From positions 3,208,001 to 3,272,000 of the forward strand of contig JAPVLO010000083.1 in assembly GCA_027257055.1 (NCBI GenBank): a stretch of 64,000 bases of DNA. Direction: 5' to 3'. Made by a program: the position numbers and the translations under genes. This document shows, piece after piece, positions 13,827-25,778 of this stretch; the stretch's first letter is position 1; the number at the start of each line of letters is the position of its first letter. The notes below the pieces were generated by a model that saw nothing but the letters and a program-made list of their open reading frames with translations, did not search any database and was not told where the DNA came from. Source of the stretch: Cephalopachus bancanus. Lineage: Eukaryota > Chordata > Mammalia > Primates > Tarsiidae.

Positions 13827-15397
13827 TTTCTCTGGTGTTGTCTTTACTTGAGACTGTGAGATTGAAAACACCCAGTGCATACTACAATACAATACAATAA
13901 AGTGGTCATGTTCATTAAAAGCAGAAACAAAACAATACCCATCACTTCTTAATGGGAGTGTAAAAACCTCCTCACATTCGATATGCACTTTTCTAAGTTT
14001 CGTGAAGATCAGCATTGCAAACACTCAAGTCTCTTTCAGGCTTTAATTTTCCTTGTGAAATTTCACCTTTTGTCTTTTCTTTCCTTCTTCATAAAAACCA
14101 AGAATTTCTGATGGAGTTCCCAGCTCATAGTAGGCATCTGATGCATGTTTGTTGAAATTTGTATTTGGGGAAAAAATTGACCCTTAAAAAAAAGGCTTAA
14201 AATGCAGATTTGGATTCCAGCATTTCACAACAAAATGTCAATGCTAACAGCCAGGATAGGGAATGTGGTTTTTTTCTATCAGTAATAATCAATGTGCCTT
14301 TTAGTCTTGTCTTCATGCGTTTTAATGTTCAGAATTATAAACTTCTACCTAAATGAATATATGTTCCTTGCACTCCCTCTATGTCAGTTTTCTGAATCAA
14401 AGCAAGTTAAAAGTAAAACAAGGTTGTTTCCAGAGATGAAATAGTTCAAAAATACTAGGGTGGTTTTTTCTTTTTTTTCTAAAGTGCATATCTGGACTTA
14501 GGTTTAGAATTGCATGTCTGGAAAAACTATTCATAATCTGCTTTTCTCCCCTTTTCTTTTCTTTTTGCATGTATTTATTTTGGCCAGCTGGCGAGACAGA
14601 TCTTTTTCAGAGGCCCAGCCTTCCAGTCTGAGTGAGGTTCTCCAAAACCAATCTTTGGATTAAATTCCTGTCTTACTTGCTCCGGTGTCTGAACAGTGTT
14701 AATGTCAGGGGGGCATGGTGACCCAGTTGTCTGTCCCAAATGACTGGTGGCTTGCCAACTAAAGAGCTTAGCTAGGCTGCTGCACACTACCCCACCTAAC
14801 AGGGGAAGGTTAGAGTCTACAGGCAACTTGCATCTCCTATGCCAGTTGTCTAATATGAAAGCAGACACAAATGTCTCCTGCCCTGCTCCCTTCCCAGCTT
14901 AGTTTTCACTGTGTCTCTAGCCTTGTCTGCACATCTGATGGGCTCACACAGAGATTGGTCTGAGGAGGAGGCTGGGGCTGGAAAGTTATCCTTGCTCTGG
15001 AAATATACCATGACTTTGATTCTGGGGCAGAACTGTATAACTTAGTTCCATCCTAGGTGGAGTTCGTTCTCATGGGGTTTTAAGATTTTGAATTCAGTTT
15101 GGGCCCCAAGCATCACAGTTATCCTGAGAAATGACCTTCCTTCTCAGAGACTCTGGAATTCCAGACCTAGACATTCCATGAGAAAGACCAGGTGGGATGC
15201 ATTGTCTGGGAACCTATTTTCCCTTGAGGTTGAGCAAGCTGAACAAGGGGCTGTTCATTTCTCTTTCAGCTGCAATATTGGTGCATGAACCATAGAAGGC
15301 ATAAAGCAGTCTATACCTCACATTCCCATAACCTTGAATGTGGGGAATCTCATCTCAACTGATTATAAAACAGACATTCGACAACTGCCTTGAACGC
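13827..15397. other. No recognised feature
   Basis: Mixed composition, somewhat GC-richer at 14600-15300. Open frames on both strands lack recognisable protein features. Confidence 0.4.
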
Positions 15398-15478
15398 ATC
15401 TCCTTTCTTTCCTTCCTCCCCTCTTTCCTCTCTTCCTCCCTCCCTCCTTCCTTCCTTCCCTCTCTTTGTTCCTTCTTT
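15398..15478. repeat. CT-rich (CCTT/CCCT) low-complexity tract
   Basis: About 80 bases of CTTT, CCTC and CCTT units on the plus strand. It explains the overlapping Ser/Leu-rich and Glu/Gly-rich reading frames. Confidence 0.95.
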
Positions 15479-15571
15479 GTCTCCTTCCCTGTAGTCACTT
15501 GCAGACTGAATGGACACTTTCACCTTTCCTTGCTTGAGATAGAAAGGTAAAGTCTGGGTGTCAGAATTAGG

Positions 15572-15812
15572 TTTTGTAGTCCCGTCACTATCAGCTGTGT
15601 GACCCTCAGTTAACTGCTCTAAACCTATTTTCTTATCTGCAGGATAACCCTTCAAGTCTCTTCTAGCCTTAAGGTGTATGGATTTGATGGGAATAATATT
15701 ACCTTCTCAGCCTACCCGACGGGGTTGTTATGAGAATTAAAGGAGATCATATTTATGAAACTACTCTGTAAACCCTCTACAAAAGATTAAGCAATGTGAT
15801 ACTATTAATTCC
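15572..15812 (+). mobile_element. MIR SINE
   Basis: MIR in sense: TCACTATCAGCTGTGTGACC, TCTTATCTGCAGGATAA, GGGGTTGTTATGAGAATTAA and an AAACTACTCTGTAAA 3' part. Confidence 0.8.
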
Positions 15813-16489
15813 CGCTGAAGAATTAAAATAGCTTGCGATTTGCTTTTAATCTTCAAGACTGTGTATATATCTTTTGTATTTTGATCTTTAATGATGTGTA
15901 CCATAATGCAAGACAAATAAACAGATTAATCTCTTTCTGACTGGATGTTACTCCCAGTCCAAGTGTCATTCCAAAGCAGTGGGTTGGATGGAGGATTTTT
16001 TTTTTTAACAGAGAAAAAATTAATCCCAGGTACACCAGATTCTGAGCTTTTTACTGTTTTACACTGGAGATTGCTTAAATAGAGCTGGGGATGCAATGTC
16101 TTTGGGGAAGAATGTGCTGAGGTCCAATACCACCACAGCCAGGGAACCAAGTGAGAAGGGCGGGACAGTGAGTGGTGCTTGCAGAAGAGACACATCCAGG
16201 GTTGAAAGGGAGATAATGGTGCCCTTTGCAACTGACTGTCACTGTTGAGACACAGCCACATTATATTATTTTCTCTATCCAGTTGGATATAGAAAAATAA
16301 TATTTTCTATTGTTCCAGTTCCAAGAGTGACATAGAAACTAAAGTGCCCCAAATATTTTATATACCTCTGCCACTTTCTCTCTCTCATCTGTAATTGTAT
16401 GTAGCTAAAAGTAGTACAGAAAAAAAAATGAGACTACTCTCTAGAGGCACTGAATGGTTTAATAATTCTGTGTGCTTATGGATCGTCTT
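15813..16489. other. No recognised feature
   Basis: No repeat or gene that I can name. Confidence 0.4.
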
Positions 16490-16622
16490 TCCAGCCAGAT
16501 CGTATGTTCCTTGAGGACAGGAACTATGTCTTAGGTTCTATTCATATTCCCTCTCTTACCCTAACAGTATTGGATCCAGTCCTCTGCGCACCATAGGTGC
16601 TTGATAATCCCTACTGAAGAAG
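16490..16622 (+). mobile_element. L2 LINE, 3' end
   Basis: TATGTTCCTTGAGGACAGGA followed by CACCATAGGTGCTTGATAAT is the L2 tail pattern. Confidence 0.7.
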
Positions 16623-17074
16623 ATGGGAGCCCTCAGACAGAAAGGGAGGGGCACTGAGCTAGATGCTCCCATTCTTACTCATGTTCTGCTGTATCCTTGA
16701 GTTTTGAGCTGCTTGTGAAAGCTGAAGGTTAAGCACTGCTGGGCAAGCACAGTTAGGTGTTGTAAGGCGGTGCTAAGGGGTCTGGGGAGGAGGGTCTTAG
16801 CTGCCCACCCTTTTCCCACTGCTCTGTGTGATGAATTCTAGATCACATTGTGATTTCTAGCCTGTTAGGAGATGCTGTTGAACAGTGACTTTTTTTAAAA
16901 AAATAGTACTTCTGGAGAGTGGGGCAGATCAAATGAAGGGGACCAGCCGTGTTCATAATGGTGCTGAAATTTAATTTCAGTGCTGACCTTTTATTTGACA
17001 TTTTAGATAATGCTATGGATGTGCTCAGCTATTTGTTCTTAACATATTTTCCATCTTTTGGGGGCCCTAATCTA
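16623..17074. other. No recognised feature
   Basis: Slightly GC-richer than the surroundings, nothing recognised. Confidence 0.4.
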
Positions 17075-17853
17075 CTTAAATTCAAAGTCAATACAAGAAT
17101 AAAGTAAATTTTTGGCTTTAAAACATCACCCTTTTGAAAAAAGAGTTCATTCACAATAGCAACAAAATATGCAATGCATATGAATTAACTTAAATGTTCA
17201 AGTCTATGAAAAAGTGCAAAACTTTATGAAGAGGCAAAAAAAAAATACTGGAAAGAAAAATAATCTGAGATGGGAAGAGTTTGTGGTATGCAGGTGCTAA
17301 TTCTTCCAAGTTAATATATGAAGTTAAACATTCTATTAAAAATCTCAACAAGTTGTATTTTTAGAACTTGACAACAGAATTCTAAAGTCTGTTTAGAAGA
17401 ATAAATTGATCAAATTGAAAATAGTTTAAAAGCTTGAAAACACTAAAAGCTGATTAGACTGTGGAGTAGTGAAATCTTTGCTTGTAGAAAGATAAATGTA
17501 CAATCACTCTGGGAAGCAATTGATCAACGCCCAGTATAAAATTGAAGATCTATATATCCTACAAGCCAGCAATTTTATTCTTAAGCATATATGTTTGAAA
17601 AACTCTTCCAGGTATATATGGAGACAAGGACAAGAATGCTCACAGCAGAATAAGCCACATATTAATAAAAACTCATCTACAAAGCAATGAATAAATAATT
17701 TAGACAATACATTCCATTCATACAATGGAATATCATAGAGCAATGAAAATGAAGGACCTAGAGCTACATATATCAATTCCACAAACTTCACAAACATAAT
17801 ATTGAACAACAATGAAAAAACTGGAAACATAATATTTGCACTATTTTATTTAT

Positions 17854-18083
17854 TTATTTTTGCTGTGATTTTAAAAAAAAATTTTAATTTTAATTATGTG
17901 GGGTACAATTCAGAGCCAGGTATACAAACGTTCATTATGCGGGTACCCTTGTTGATGAGATGTGCCCCTCCTCTCCCCTGGCAGTTTCCCACTACTGCCA
18001 ATCCCTTTCTTGTAGTCTTATGATAGTTGCTCAAGGTTCGCTTATGAGTGACTACATGTGATACTCAGTTCTTTGTTTCTGTG
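17854..18083 (-). mobile_element. Short L1 3' end nested in an old L1
   Basis: Variant A 3' UTR, bounded by a perfect 15-base target duplication GCACTATTTTATTTA at 17839-17853 and 18085-18099. Truncation leaves only about 230 bases. Confidence 0.9.
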
Positions 18084-18230
18084 TGCACTATTTTATTTAC
18101 AAAAAGTTTTTAAAAATGTGAAACAATTGTGTATAGTTTTGAAATATACACATATGTAGTCGGGTATAAATAAACTCAAGAGAATAATATATTTCAAGTA
18201 CAGTGACAGGACAGTGGTAAGCTCTTTTTA

Positions 18231-18358
18231 AAATATTTTATTTTAAAGATACGGGGTACAATTCAGGATTAGGTATGTAAGTGGACATCATACAGATAAA
18301 GTTTGGGCCTCCCTTTGGTTCCCACTTTGCCTGGTTTGAGATCAGGTACCATTTTTGG
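18231..18358 (-). mobile_element. Very short L1 3' end nested in an old L1
   Basis: Variant B 3' UTR, GATACGGGGTACAATTCAGG through GAGATCAGGTACC. AGCTCTTTTT flanks it at 18220-18229 and from 18359, consistent with a target duplication. Confidence 0.85.
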
Positions 18359-18574
18359 AGCTCTTTTTTTATTGTGGGAAGTCATTGGGGAAGGATATAC
18401 AAAGGCATTAATTATATTGCTAATGCTAAAAAGTCTTAAGTTAGGTGGTAGGCATATGGGTGTTTATTATTCTATGTGCCTTTATGTGTGGTTGAACATT
18501 TTAATAATGTATGGAAAAATGATAAAAGAGAAATGCATAAGACTAGCACAATTTTTATTTGAATGAAATAAAAC

Positions 18575-19735
18575 AAGCCAATCCTGAGGGCCTCGCCATA
18601 CCAAACCAGATAACATAGGTCATTAAAGCTAAAATAATGTGCATACTATTGAATGGATTCCTGACTTAAAAAAATTAAAAATTCTCAATCTGATCTATTT
18701 CATCTATACAAATTTGGTATGCAATTAAATGGGGGAATTGAAAAGGGATGAAATTTTGCCAAGTTGTATTGGGACAACTGGATAGCTATTTACAAAATAT
18801 ATAGGGTAAAACCACCATCACATACCAAAATAAATTCTAAATGGATCAAATACATTTCAATGTCAAATCCTTAAGAATGGAACGAATATGCTAGATCTTT
18901 TGAACTTGACCACAAATTCAGAAATAAGAAAAGAGAAAAGGGGAGAAATTTGACCATGTGGTGGTGAGGTCATAGTTCACTATAACCTTAATCTTCTCGC
19001 CTTGGTCTACCAAGCTGCTGGGACTACAGGTGTGCACCAACACGCCTAGCTAATTAAAAAAAATATTTTGCAGAGGTAGATGGGGCTGGGGGTGGTGGTC
19101 GTCTCACTTTGTTACCCAGGCTTTACACTTCTTTATATCAAAAACACTACAAAAATAGTAAAATAACACAGATTTAAAATGTATATTGGCAGCAAATGTA
19201 TAAAGAATTGTTAAGAAGGAAAAAACCCAATATATGACTTTTATGGGCAAAGGAAATAACTCAAAAAGGAAGAAATCACATGAATAATATGCATTAGAAT
19301 GTTTCAATATCAGTAATTAAAGGCAAATTAAAGTAACTTAAATTATAACTTTCACCTAGCAAATAAGCAAATAATAAAATGTAATCATAATATCCGTGTT
19401 CAAGAGAAAGACTACTTTCATTGCATGAGAGATATTAAATTGGTTTATGAATTTTGGAAGCTTTGTCAATATTCATAAAAAATCCTTTAAAGTATACCTA
19501 CACTTTGACCTAGAAATTTACTTCTATAAATTTGTCCTAAGGAAATGATTACAAATTTAAGCAAATGTTTAGATATCAGTATGCTCATTAAAGTTCTACT
19601 TTTAAATTTGGAAAATTGAAAGCAATCTAAATGTACAAAAGCATACAAGTAAAATGAATTATGGTATATTTATACAACAAAATGCTATTTCTCCATGGAA
19701 AAGTATATTAGCTTTGAATGGTAGAATTAAGGTCT
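18575..19735 (+). mobile_element. Ancient L1 ORF2 fragment with an Alu piece inside
   Basis: Decayed ORF2: TTGGGACAACTGGATAGCTA, AATTCTAAATGGATCAAATA, later CTACACTTTGACCTAGAAAT and ATGGTATATTTATACAACAA. The order follows L1 ORF2 in sense, with the Alu fragment at 18955-19128 breaking it. Confidence 0.7.
18955..19128 (-). mobile_element. Old Alu fragment
   Basis: Reverse-strand Alu: AGCTGCTGGGACTACAGGTG, CACGCCTAGCTAATT and TCTCACTTTGTTACCCAGGC. The rest of the dimer is missing and divergence is high. Confidence 0.75.
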
Positions 19736-20654
19736 TCATTTTTCTTCATTTTGCTTACATATATTTTTTCTAAACTAATTTTCTAATATAAAAATATATT
19801 TTCTACATTTTTGAAAAGAGAAAAAACTTAATTTTAAGTCCCTTTTTAAAATTTTTAAGCCTTTATAGCTTTATTTTTAAGCCTTTGTAGCTTTGTTTTT
19901 ATTTTTAAACCTTTATAGTTCTCAATTCTGAAATTAAAAACAAATATTCATGACCTGCTGTAGGAGCCATGGAAGAATTTTTATCAATAGAGATTGCTGT
20001 GTTCCAGGACGGCTAATATGTGTTGACTAGATTTCATGGAGTGATAACCATTATTCCCATTTAATAGTCTTAAAATATGAAAAATATAGTATAGTGAGTT
20101 TATTGTCTGATTCATGTCTCAAAAAAAGACTCACAATGTCTTTGTACTATTATTATTTTTACATAATTAACATGAAAAATCTTCAAGAAGAAGGCTGTGC
20201 ATTAATGACTTTGTAAGTTATCTGGGTAAATTAAGAATATATACTCCCAATCCATCTGCGGTGAAGAGAGATTGTGGAACAGTCAGAAAAGCTTACTGGA
20301 AGACAGGACCTTTGGTAAGAGTGAGTGAGAAGCATTTTATTCCAACCTGCCCCTCCCTCCAGCAGGCAGGCCTTCCTAATTATGATGGACATAAACTGTT
20401 ATTTACATGAGCTTTTATTCTCTGAGCCCACAAAAGTTGGTAGCCTGAGAGAGTATTCTGGGTAGTAGGAAGATATGTATTTGGGATTAAAAGCTGGATG
20501 AGCGTATGGTTTGTTCATGCTGCTGAGTATTATTCTTTACAGAAGCTATTATATAAAGTTTGATTGAGAACTTGACTCTGTAGATAGGAGGTTTTTTGAA
20601 GGGTTAATAGACAGGAGGTTTTTGCGGGGGTTAACCTTCCTGAAGTAACCATCT
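19736..20654. other. No recognised feature
   Basis: AT-rich, with three loose repeats of a CCTTTATAGCTT-like phrase at 19855-19920. Otherwise nothing. Confidence 0.4.
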
Positions 20655-21200
20655 TATCACGTCACGTTTCTGCTAAGGAATCTTCAATGACATCCATTAC
20701 TTTACAACATGAAAATCAGACTCCTTGAACTTGCACTCAGCCCTCATTTCCTGACTGTCCCATTTTTGGGCCACATTTCCCGTTATTTCCTATATGCCAT
20801 TGCCCAGTGAAATTGAATCACCTAATTTCGTTTTTTAAGTATGTTTGATCTTTCCCTTCTCCCTACCATCACTCACACTGTTTCTCCCTGAAAATACCTT
20901 CTGCACCACCTTTGCATGCACTAATTTGACCTCAGTCCTGAGCTCCTACACCAAATCTTTTCTAATTTCCCCAATTTGGAGATCATCTCTCTTCCCCACC
21001 TGAACCAATGCAGATTCTATCTATGACGATATGATGAAACTTAACCTATTTCTAACCTACATTATAGATACTTTGTACTTATTATTAGCGATTAGGGTAA
21101 GCTTTTGGATGGCAGGGCTTAGGCTTAATTTATTTTTGCTTTGAAAAACCCTTAACTTAGTTCCTTGAAATATAAACATTTGTTGAATGAATAAATGAAT
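20655..21200 (+). mobile_element. L2 LINE fragment
   Basis: L2 coding end (AATCAGACTCCTTGAACTTG, CAGCCCTCATTTCCTGACTG) running into the tail TTTTGGATGGCAGGGCTTAG and ATTTGTTGAATGAATAAATG. Confidence 0.7.
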
Positions 21201-23334
21201 TGCTCGACTCTGTCCTTAGTCATCAGATCTTTGAGTTCATCTACTTGTAACTTTTGTGCCTGGACCATGCTAGCCAGCGGTAACAGTTGGTGGTCCTGTT
21301 GAGAGCACAGCATATACTTTTGGCTCTGGCCTTTATCACAGCTGTGGGGCTTTGAGGTCTCACAGTAAGTTCTAGGGGGTCCCCAGGTATCATGTTGTAC
21401 CATGTTCATGGCTCTTAGTCAGCAGCCATCATCTGCTCCTCTCAATTTCTGCCTTCCTTTGGTGACTTCTCTTCTGGGGACCACACTAATGCTTACCCCA
21501 TCTACAAGTCTCCTTTACTAATCTTGTCATGGGCCTGACTCCATGGATAAGTAGCCCTTGCCACTTGCTCCTGGGAGGTCAGGGCAGAGAGAAGGGAGGG
21601 TCTGGTCTGCAGTTCTCTGCCACCCCACCGACTGTGGCATCCAGCCTTCCAGTGGTTTTTGTTGATCCTTTTATTCTCCATGGATTTTTGTTATGAGATC
21701 TTTGTGCTCACAATGAGGAGTCTTACAAATAATAATAATAAAAAAAGATGCCTGTGTCACTCATTTACTCTCTATAGCAATTTAGAAGCGACCAAAATAT
21801 TCTGTGGTAAGCGTTTTCATTTAAAACCTTCCAATGAGGAAGTCTTATTATAAACCATGCAAAGTGTTGCTGTCTAATAACTGATGCAAACACTGGGGTC
21901 CTCCTCATCAGTCTCTTTTGCAGTTTGAGACTGTTGTTTTGTGTCCTTCCTGCATTGGATGGGAACCACCCTCTGGCACCTCTGGCTTCAGGACAGCTCT
22001 ATGATGGACTGAGGTGAATATAGAATGTGTCTCTCCAGCATCCGGCAGCTGAGAAGGTGAAATGTCACTCAGGGGCAGAGGAATGACAGCTTGAGGGGAC
22101 GGGAGGGGATGAAGACCAGGAAAGGGCTCCACTGACACAGCCAGGTCCGCACAAAAAGGCTATGTTTCTCCTCCGGCAAGGAGGGTGGGTGCCTCACTGT
22201 TTTGTACTTCATTTTCTTTGAGCGGCTGCCCTTGCTCCTGCTCTGGCAAGTGCATGAGTTTGGCAGGGAGCTTGGCAAGCATTTCACAAGACAGTAAAGG
22301 TTAAGGTACGGTGGAGGCTGTTTAGCGCAGAATTGTAAATATTTGTTAAAAGGTTTGTGGAGCTGCTTCTTTTGATACCTCTAATCCACCGAGACAGAAA
22401 TAACTTCAAAGCCATGCCTGGTCTGACTTGGTCCTCAACCAAAGGGAGAGACCAGCTACTGCTAAAATGTGTTTTCATACACAGGCAGCCTGCCTTAGCA
22501 GGCATCCTGGAGGATGAATCATCATTTAATTGTCTTTGGGCACTTGCACATCTGCCTAGGAACGTCAGCGGAGCAGGAGGCGGGCTGCATGAATAAATGT
22601 GAAGGAACCTTTAGTTTACACCGTCCCATGCTGTCAACAGCGGAACGAGAAATGAGTTTGGGTCTGTTCAGAAGGATGGGCTGAGCTAGCTTTCCTGCCC
22701 AAAGAACAGGGAGGCTTCCCTCCTGCTGTGTAGAGTGGAAGGAGAGAAACTTTCTTTACACTTTGGGGCTTCTCTAGAGATTTCAGAGATCTCATGGGAC
22801 CTGAGCATCTGAAGGTTCTTCGTGAGAGAGGAGAGGGAATTGAAAGCTATTTTACAATGGCAGGTGGGCTTTAGGCATTTTGGTAGTTAAAAAAAGAATA
22901 CTTTCATGAACAAATACTGTTGAATCCAGTTCCTTAATTTTCTTCATTTCCAAAGGACAATTTTACTTTCATCTTACAAGGCTTCATGTGTTCTCCCCAG
23001 AGCTATAAAGAACAGACAAAAATGAATAGAACTCATGGTGCCATCTATAGGGGGAAAATTGATTATACGAACTTGACGACTGAGGAAGCTTTAGAAACTC
23101 TGGAGACCTCTGGGCTGAGGTTGGCTTATTTCCCAACTAATGCTTCCTGGCTTTGAGGTTGAGGTTTGAGGCCTGACCACTGTCTCCCAGCTACTTTTAA
23201 TTAGAAGATTTTCATACGCATTTTCATGCAAGCAGGAGCTGACTCTACTGTTGAAAGTGAAGATGACTGGTTGCCTCCAAACCCTTGGATCATTTTCTGA
23301 CAGTTGACAGGCATCACATCCTTATACTACAAGA
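21201..23334. other. Repeat-poor unassigned region
   Basis: About 2.1 kb with no repeat that I recognise. Overlapping minus-strand frames at 21908-22287 are short and rich in Ser/Pro or basic residues, with no domain and no convincing splice sites. The stretch 22290-22640 mixes AT-rich homeobox-like words (ATCATTTAATTG) with GC-richer sequence, which would suit a regulatory element, but nothing here proves it. Confidence 0.35.
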
Positions 23335-23512
23335 ACTCCTATAGCAGTGGAACTTGCCTAGCTGCCCTTAAGAATCAGCCAAAAGCTTTAAAAAGTGCCA
23401 ATGCGTGTGCCCACCACAGGAAGTTCTGATTATATTCATCTGGGATGGATCATAGGCAGGAAATAGTGCTTAAAGCTACCAGGTGATTCTAATGTAGAGA
23501 TAGGGTTGAGGA
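23335..23512 (+). mobile_element. hAT-Charlie MITE remnant
   Basis: TTAAGAATCAGCCAAAAGCT, GGAAGTTCTGATTATATTCA and CAGGTGATTCTAATGTAGAG near the end follow the layout of small Charlie elements (MER33/MER58 group). The exact family is uncertain. Confidence 0.6.
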
Positions 23513-23869
23513 CCTCTCTTATGTGTCAGGAGACTACAGAGCAAAGAGGTAAAACAATCATAGTGCCCCACTCTATATTTTCTGATGTTTCTTATTTTGG
23601 CAAAAAGTGATGATGGCAGAGGAAAGAAAACATTGTCATGCTCTTTGGCCTGAGACTTGATTTTAATCAATAATTTTGAGCACCTAATCCTATCCCTATG
23701 ATGATACCAAAAAATACAGAAGTAGACTCTCTATTGAAGAAACATATCTGGAAGCAGTATTTTCTGAGTTAAATACATCAGGAGTGTTAGAGCCCTGAGT
23801 TAAGATTTCTGACTTTTAAAAAAAAATCCTAATGTGTTCTTTATATATTTAGATGTATATATATTTATT
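23513..23869. other. No recognised feature
   Basis: Ends in a TATATA-rich run at 23848-23885 just before the L1 tail, which probably served as its target. Confidence 0.4.
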
Positions 23870-23879
23870 ATTATATATA

Positions 23880-24237
23880 TTATTTTTAAAATGTGGGGTA
23901 TGGTTCAGGATTAGGTATACAAGTGGGCATTGTACAGATAAAGTTTGGATGTCCCACTGGTCCCACTTTGCCTGGTTTGAGATCACGTACCCCTATTGAT
24001 GTTGTGCTCCTCCTCCCCACCCCCAGCAGTATCCCGCTACAGCCAATCCCTTTCTTACAGTATTATGGTGAATGTTCAGGGTCCACTTATGAGTGACAAC
24101 ATGTGGTACTCTGTTCTTTGTTTCTGTGATAGATCACTGAGTATTATGGACTCTAAATCCATTCATGTTGTTGTGAAGTCTGTATGTTTGTCCTTGTTTA
24201 TGACTGTGTGATATTTCATTGTGTATATGTACCAAAC
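23880..24237 (-). mobile_element. 5'-truncated L1 3' end
   Basis: Variant B 3' UTR (AATGTGGGGTATGGTTCAGG, CAGATAAAGTTTGGATGTCC) followed by the last ORF2 region up to TTTCATTGTGTATATGTACC. Confidence 0.85.
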
Positions 24238-24239
24238 TC

Positions 24240-24420
24240 TCAAGATCTGTGATGCTGGGCAAGAAATTTGACTTTTATCTCAACCTTGGTTTTTTTTGGT
24301 CAGAAATGAAAAATGATGCATATCTCATAGTGTTATTGTGAGAGTTAAAAATATAAATATATATAAATGCTATATTGTAAATATAGCATTTAGCACCTAT
24401 GCACTCAATAACAGCTATCC
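24240..24420 (+). mobile_element. MIR SINE with an internal hairpin
   Basis: MIR in sense: GATGCTGGGCAAGAAATTTG, AAATGATGCATATCTCATAG, GTTATTGTGAGAGTTAAAA and ATAGCATTTAGCACC. A perfect 11-base inverted repeat at 24365-24375 and 24381-24391 (AAATGCTATAT and its complement, 5-base loop) lies in its 3' part. Confidence 0.7.
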
Positions 24421-24524
24421 TCCTAATATGTTTGAGTTGGCAACAAAAGCTATTACTAGCAATCCATGAAATTTTTTAAAGAAATAATTTTATGGTTAAG
24501 TAATAATTTCCAGAACAATCCATT

Positions 24525-24650
24525 CAGTAATTTATTTATAAAATATTTATTGAGTCAGTATTACGTACAAGCAAAAATGCTGGGGATATGGGAGCAGTCA
24601 TAGTCTCTAGACTGGGGCTTACAGTCTAGTGGATGAATTAGAATAAAGAA
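24525..24650 (-). mobile_element. L2 LINE fragment
   Basis: ATAAAATATTTATTGAGTCAG, then GCTGGGGATATGGGAGCAG and GGCTTACAGTCTAGTGGA, the reverse-strand L2 tail (first motif begins at 24539). Confidence 0.7.
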
Positions 24651-24789
24651 TAAGAAAAGAATAATAATGGCTTAAGTCTTTTAGTTGAAAATGCTAGATT
24701 CTTTTCCCTTTAACTAAGAAAGAAGTCTACTGAGAAAATGTATTTTGTAGGCAGGCTGAAGAGATAGATACCTCAGCTGTGTTATTATA

Positions 24790-25060
24790 GACATTTGGTA
24801 CTGTGTAACAAGTCATCACAAAACAGAAAATTTTTATTATTTCTCATGGGTCTAAGGGTTGATGAGGGCTCAGTTGGACAGTTCTCACTCAGGATCTGTC
24901 ACATACTTGCAGTCACATGGTGGTTGAGGCTGAAATCAGGGCTAGCATTTGATGACTTGCTGCTGCCTGGGTGCATGGGTGGGGTTGTCATCCAGGGCGT
25001 CCCCATGGATCTTGGACTTCAAGATTGAGTATTTAGAGACACCTAGGTTGAAAGCATGAC
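24790..25060. mobile_element. Ancient interspersed repeat, family uncertain
   Basis: ACTGTGTAACAAGTCATCAC, GGACAGTTCTCACTCAGGAT and TTGCAGTCACATGGTGGTTG belong to a common old mammalian repeat, possibly LTR-derived. I cannot name the family or orientation safely. Confidence 0.4.
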
Positions 25061-25064
25061 AGAT

Positions 25065-25766
25065 TCCTGTGGTACCCCCACCCTCAAGCTTTGAAATCTC
25101 ACGGCACCTCACTTTCATCACTCCAACAAAAACAGGCCATCCAGATGTAAAAGAGAAAGATATGTAAGGGCATGGATTCAAACAGGTGTAGTTCACTGAG
25201 GGAGGTGAGATAAATATCTCTGGATCCTCTGGAGATGAGCTACCACAAAAGTCCTGCAAATAGGTGGAATAATTGCTGTGGAGGGCAGATGGTGAGTGAT
25301 TGAGGCAGCATTCAGATTTGGAAGAAATCACTGTGGAGATTACAGTTACAGCAGAAGGAAGACCACTTGGTGTGTGGGGGTGTGCTTTCATAAGTATTCA
25401 GTGGAACAAAGAACTAAGACAACAATAGAGTTCATGGGAGACAGGAGAAGAATGAGGAAGGTCTGAACTCAGTGATGTCAATGTAGGGAAGTTTTTCATC
25501 AGGAAGGGTGCTATCAAATGTAAAGGTCTCAGAGAGTTTAAGAAGAAAGAAATCTAGAAATTTCTTTGTGACTTAACAAAAGTAGATCAATGACTCCAAG
25601 CATAGCACAATCAATATGTGCTTAGAGTTTGCTAGATTGCTCCAAAAGGACTTCATAAACGAAATGAGGTCTTGGCTGGTCTTTGAAGGAGAATACATCC
25701 TGGAAAAAGATATTCTGGTTGTTTTTGTCAGCAGGTAGCACAGAATATCCAGCTGTTCACCAAACC
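25065..25766. other. No recognised feature
   Basis: A 149-codon minus-strand frame at 24942-25391 spans the ancient repeat and this region. It has no domain, so I do not call a gene. Confidence 0.4.
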
Positions 25767-25778
25767 TGTCCTCATTTT

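Larger units (their letters stand above)
17075..18570 (+). mobile_element. Ancient L1 (L1M-type), interrupted by two younger L1 tails
   Basis: Decayed L1 ORF2 and 3' end in sense: AATAGCAACAAAATATGCAA, later ACAATCACTCTGGGAAGCAA, then ACAATGGAATATCATAGAGC, the classic end-of-ORF2 text. Younger L1 tails at 17854-18083 and 18231-18358 were inserted into it. The oldest sequence resumes after each. No intact frame remains. Confidence 0.75.

Noticed and set aside
22069..22287. Basic, Ser/Lys-rich minus-strand frame that briefly resembled a growth-factor tail
   Set aside because: No family motif holds up, the adjacent frames are equally open, and there are no splice signals to support an exon.
24942..25391. 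149-codon minus-strand frame
   Set aside because: Spans an ancient repeat and unique sequence with no domain; probably chance.
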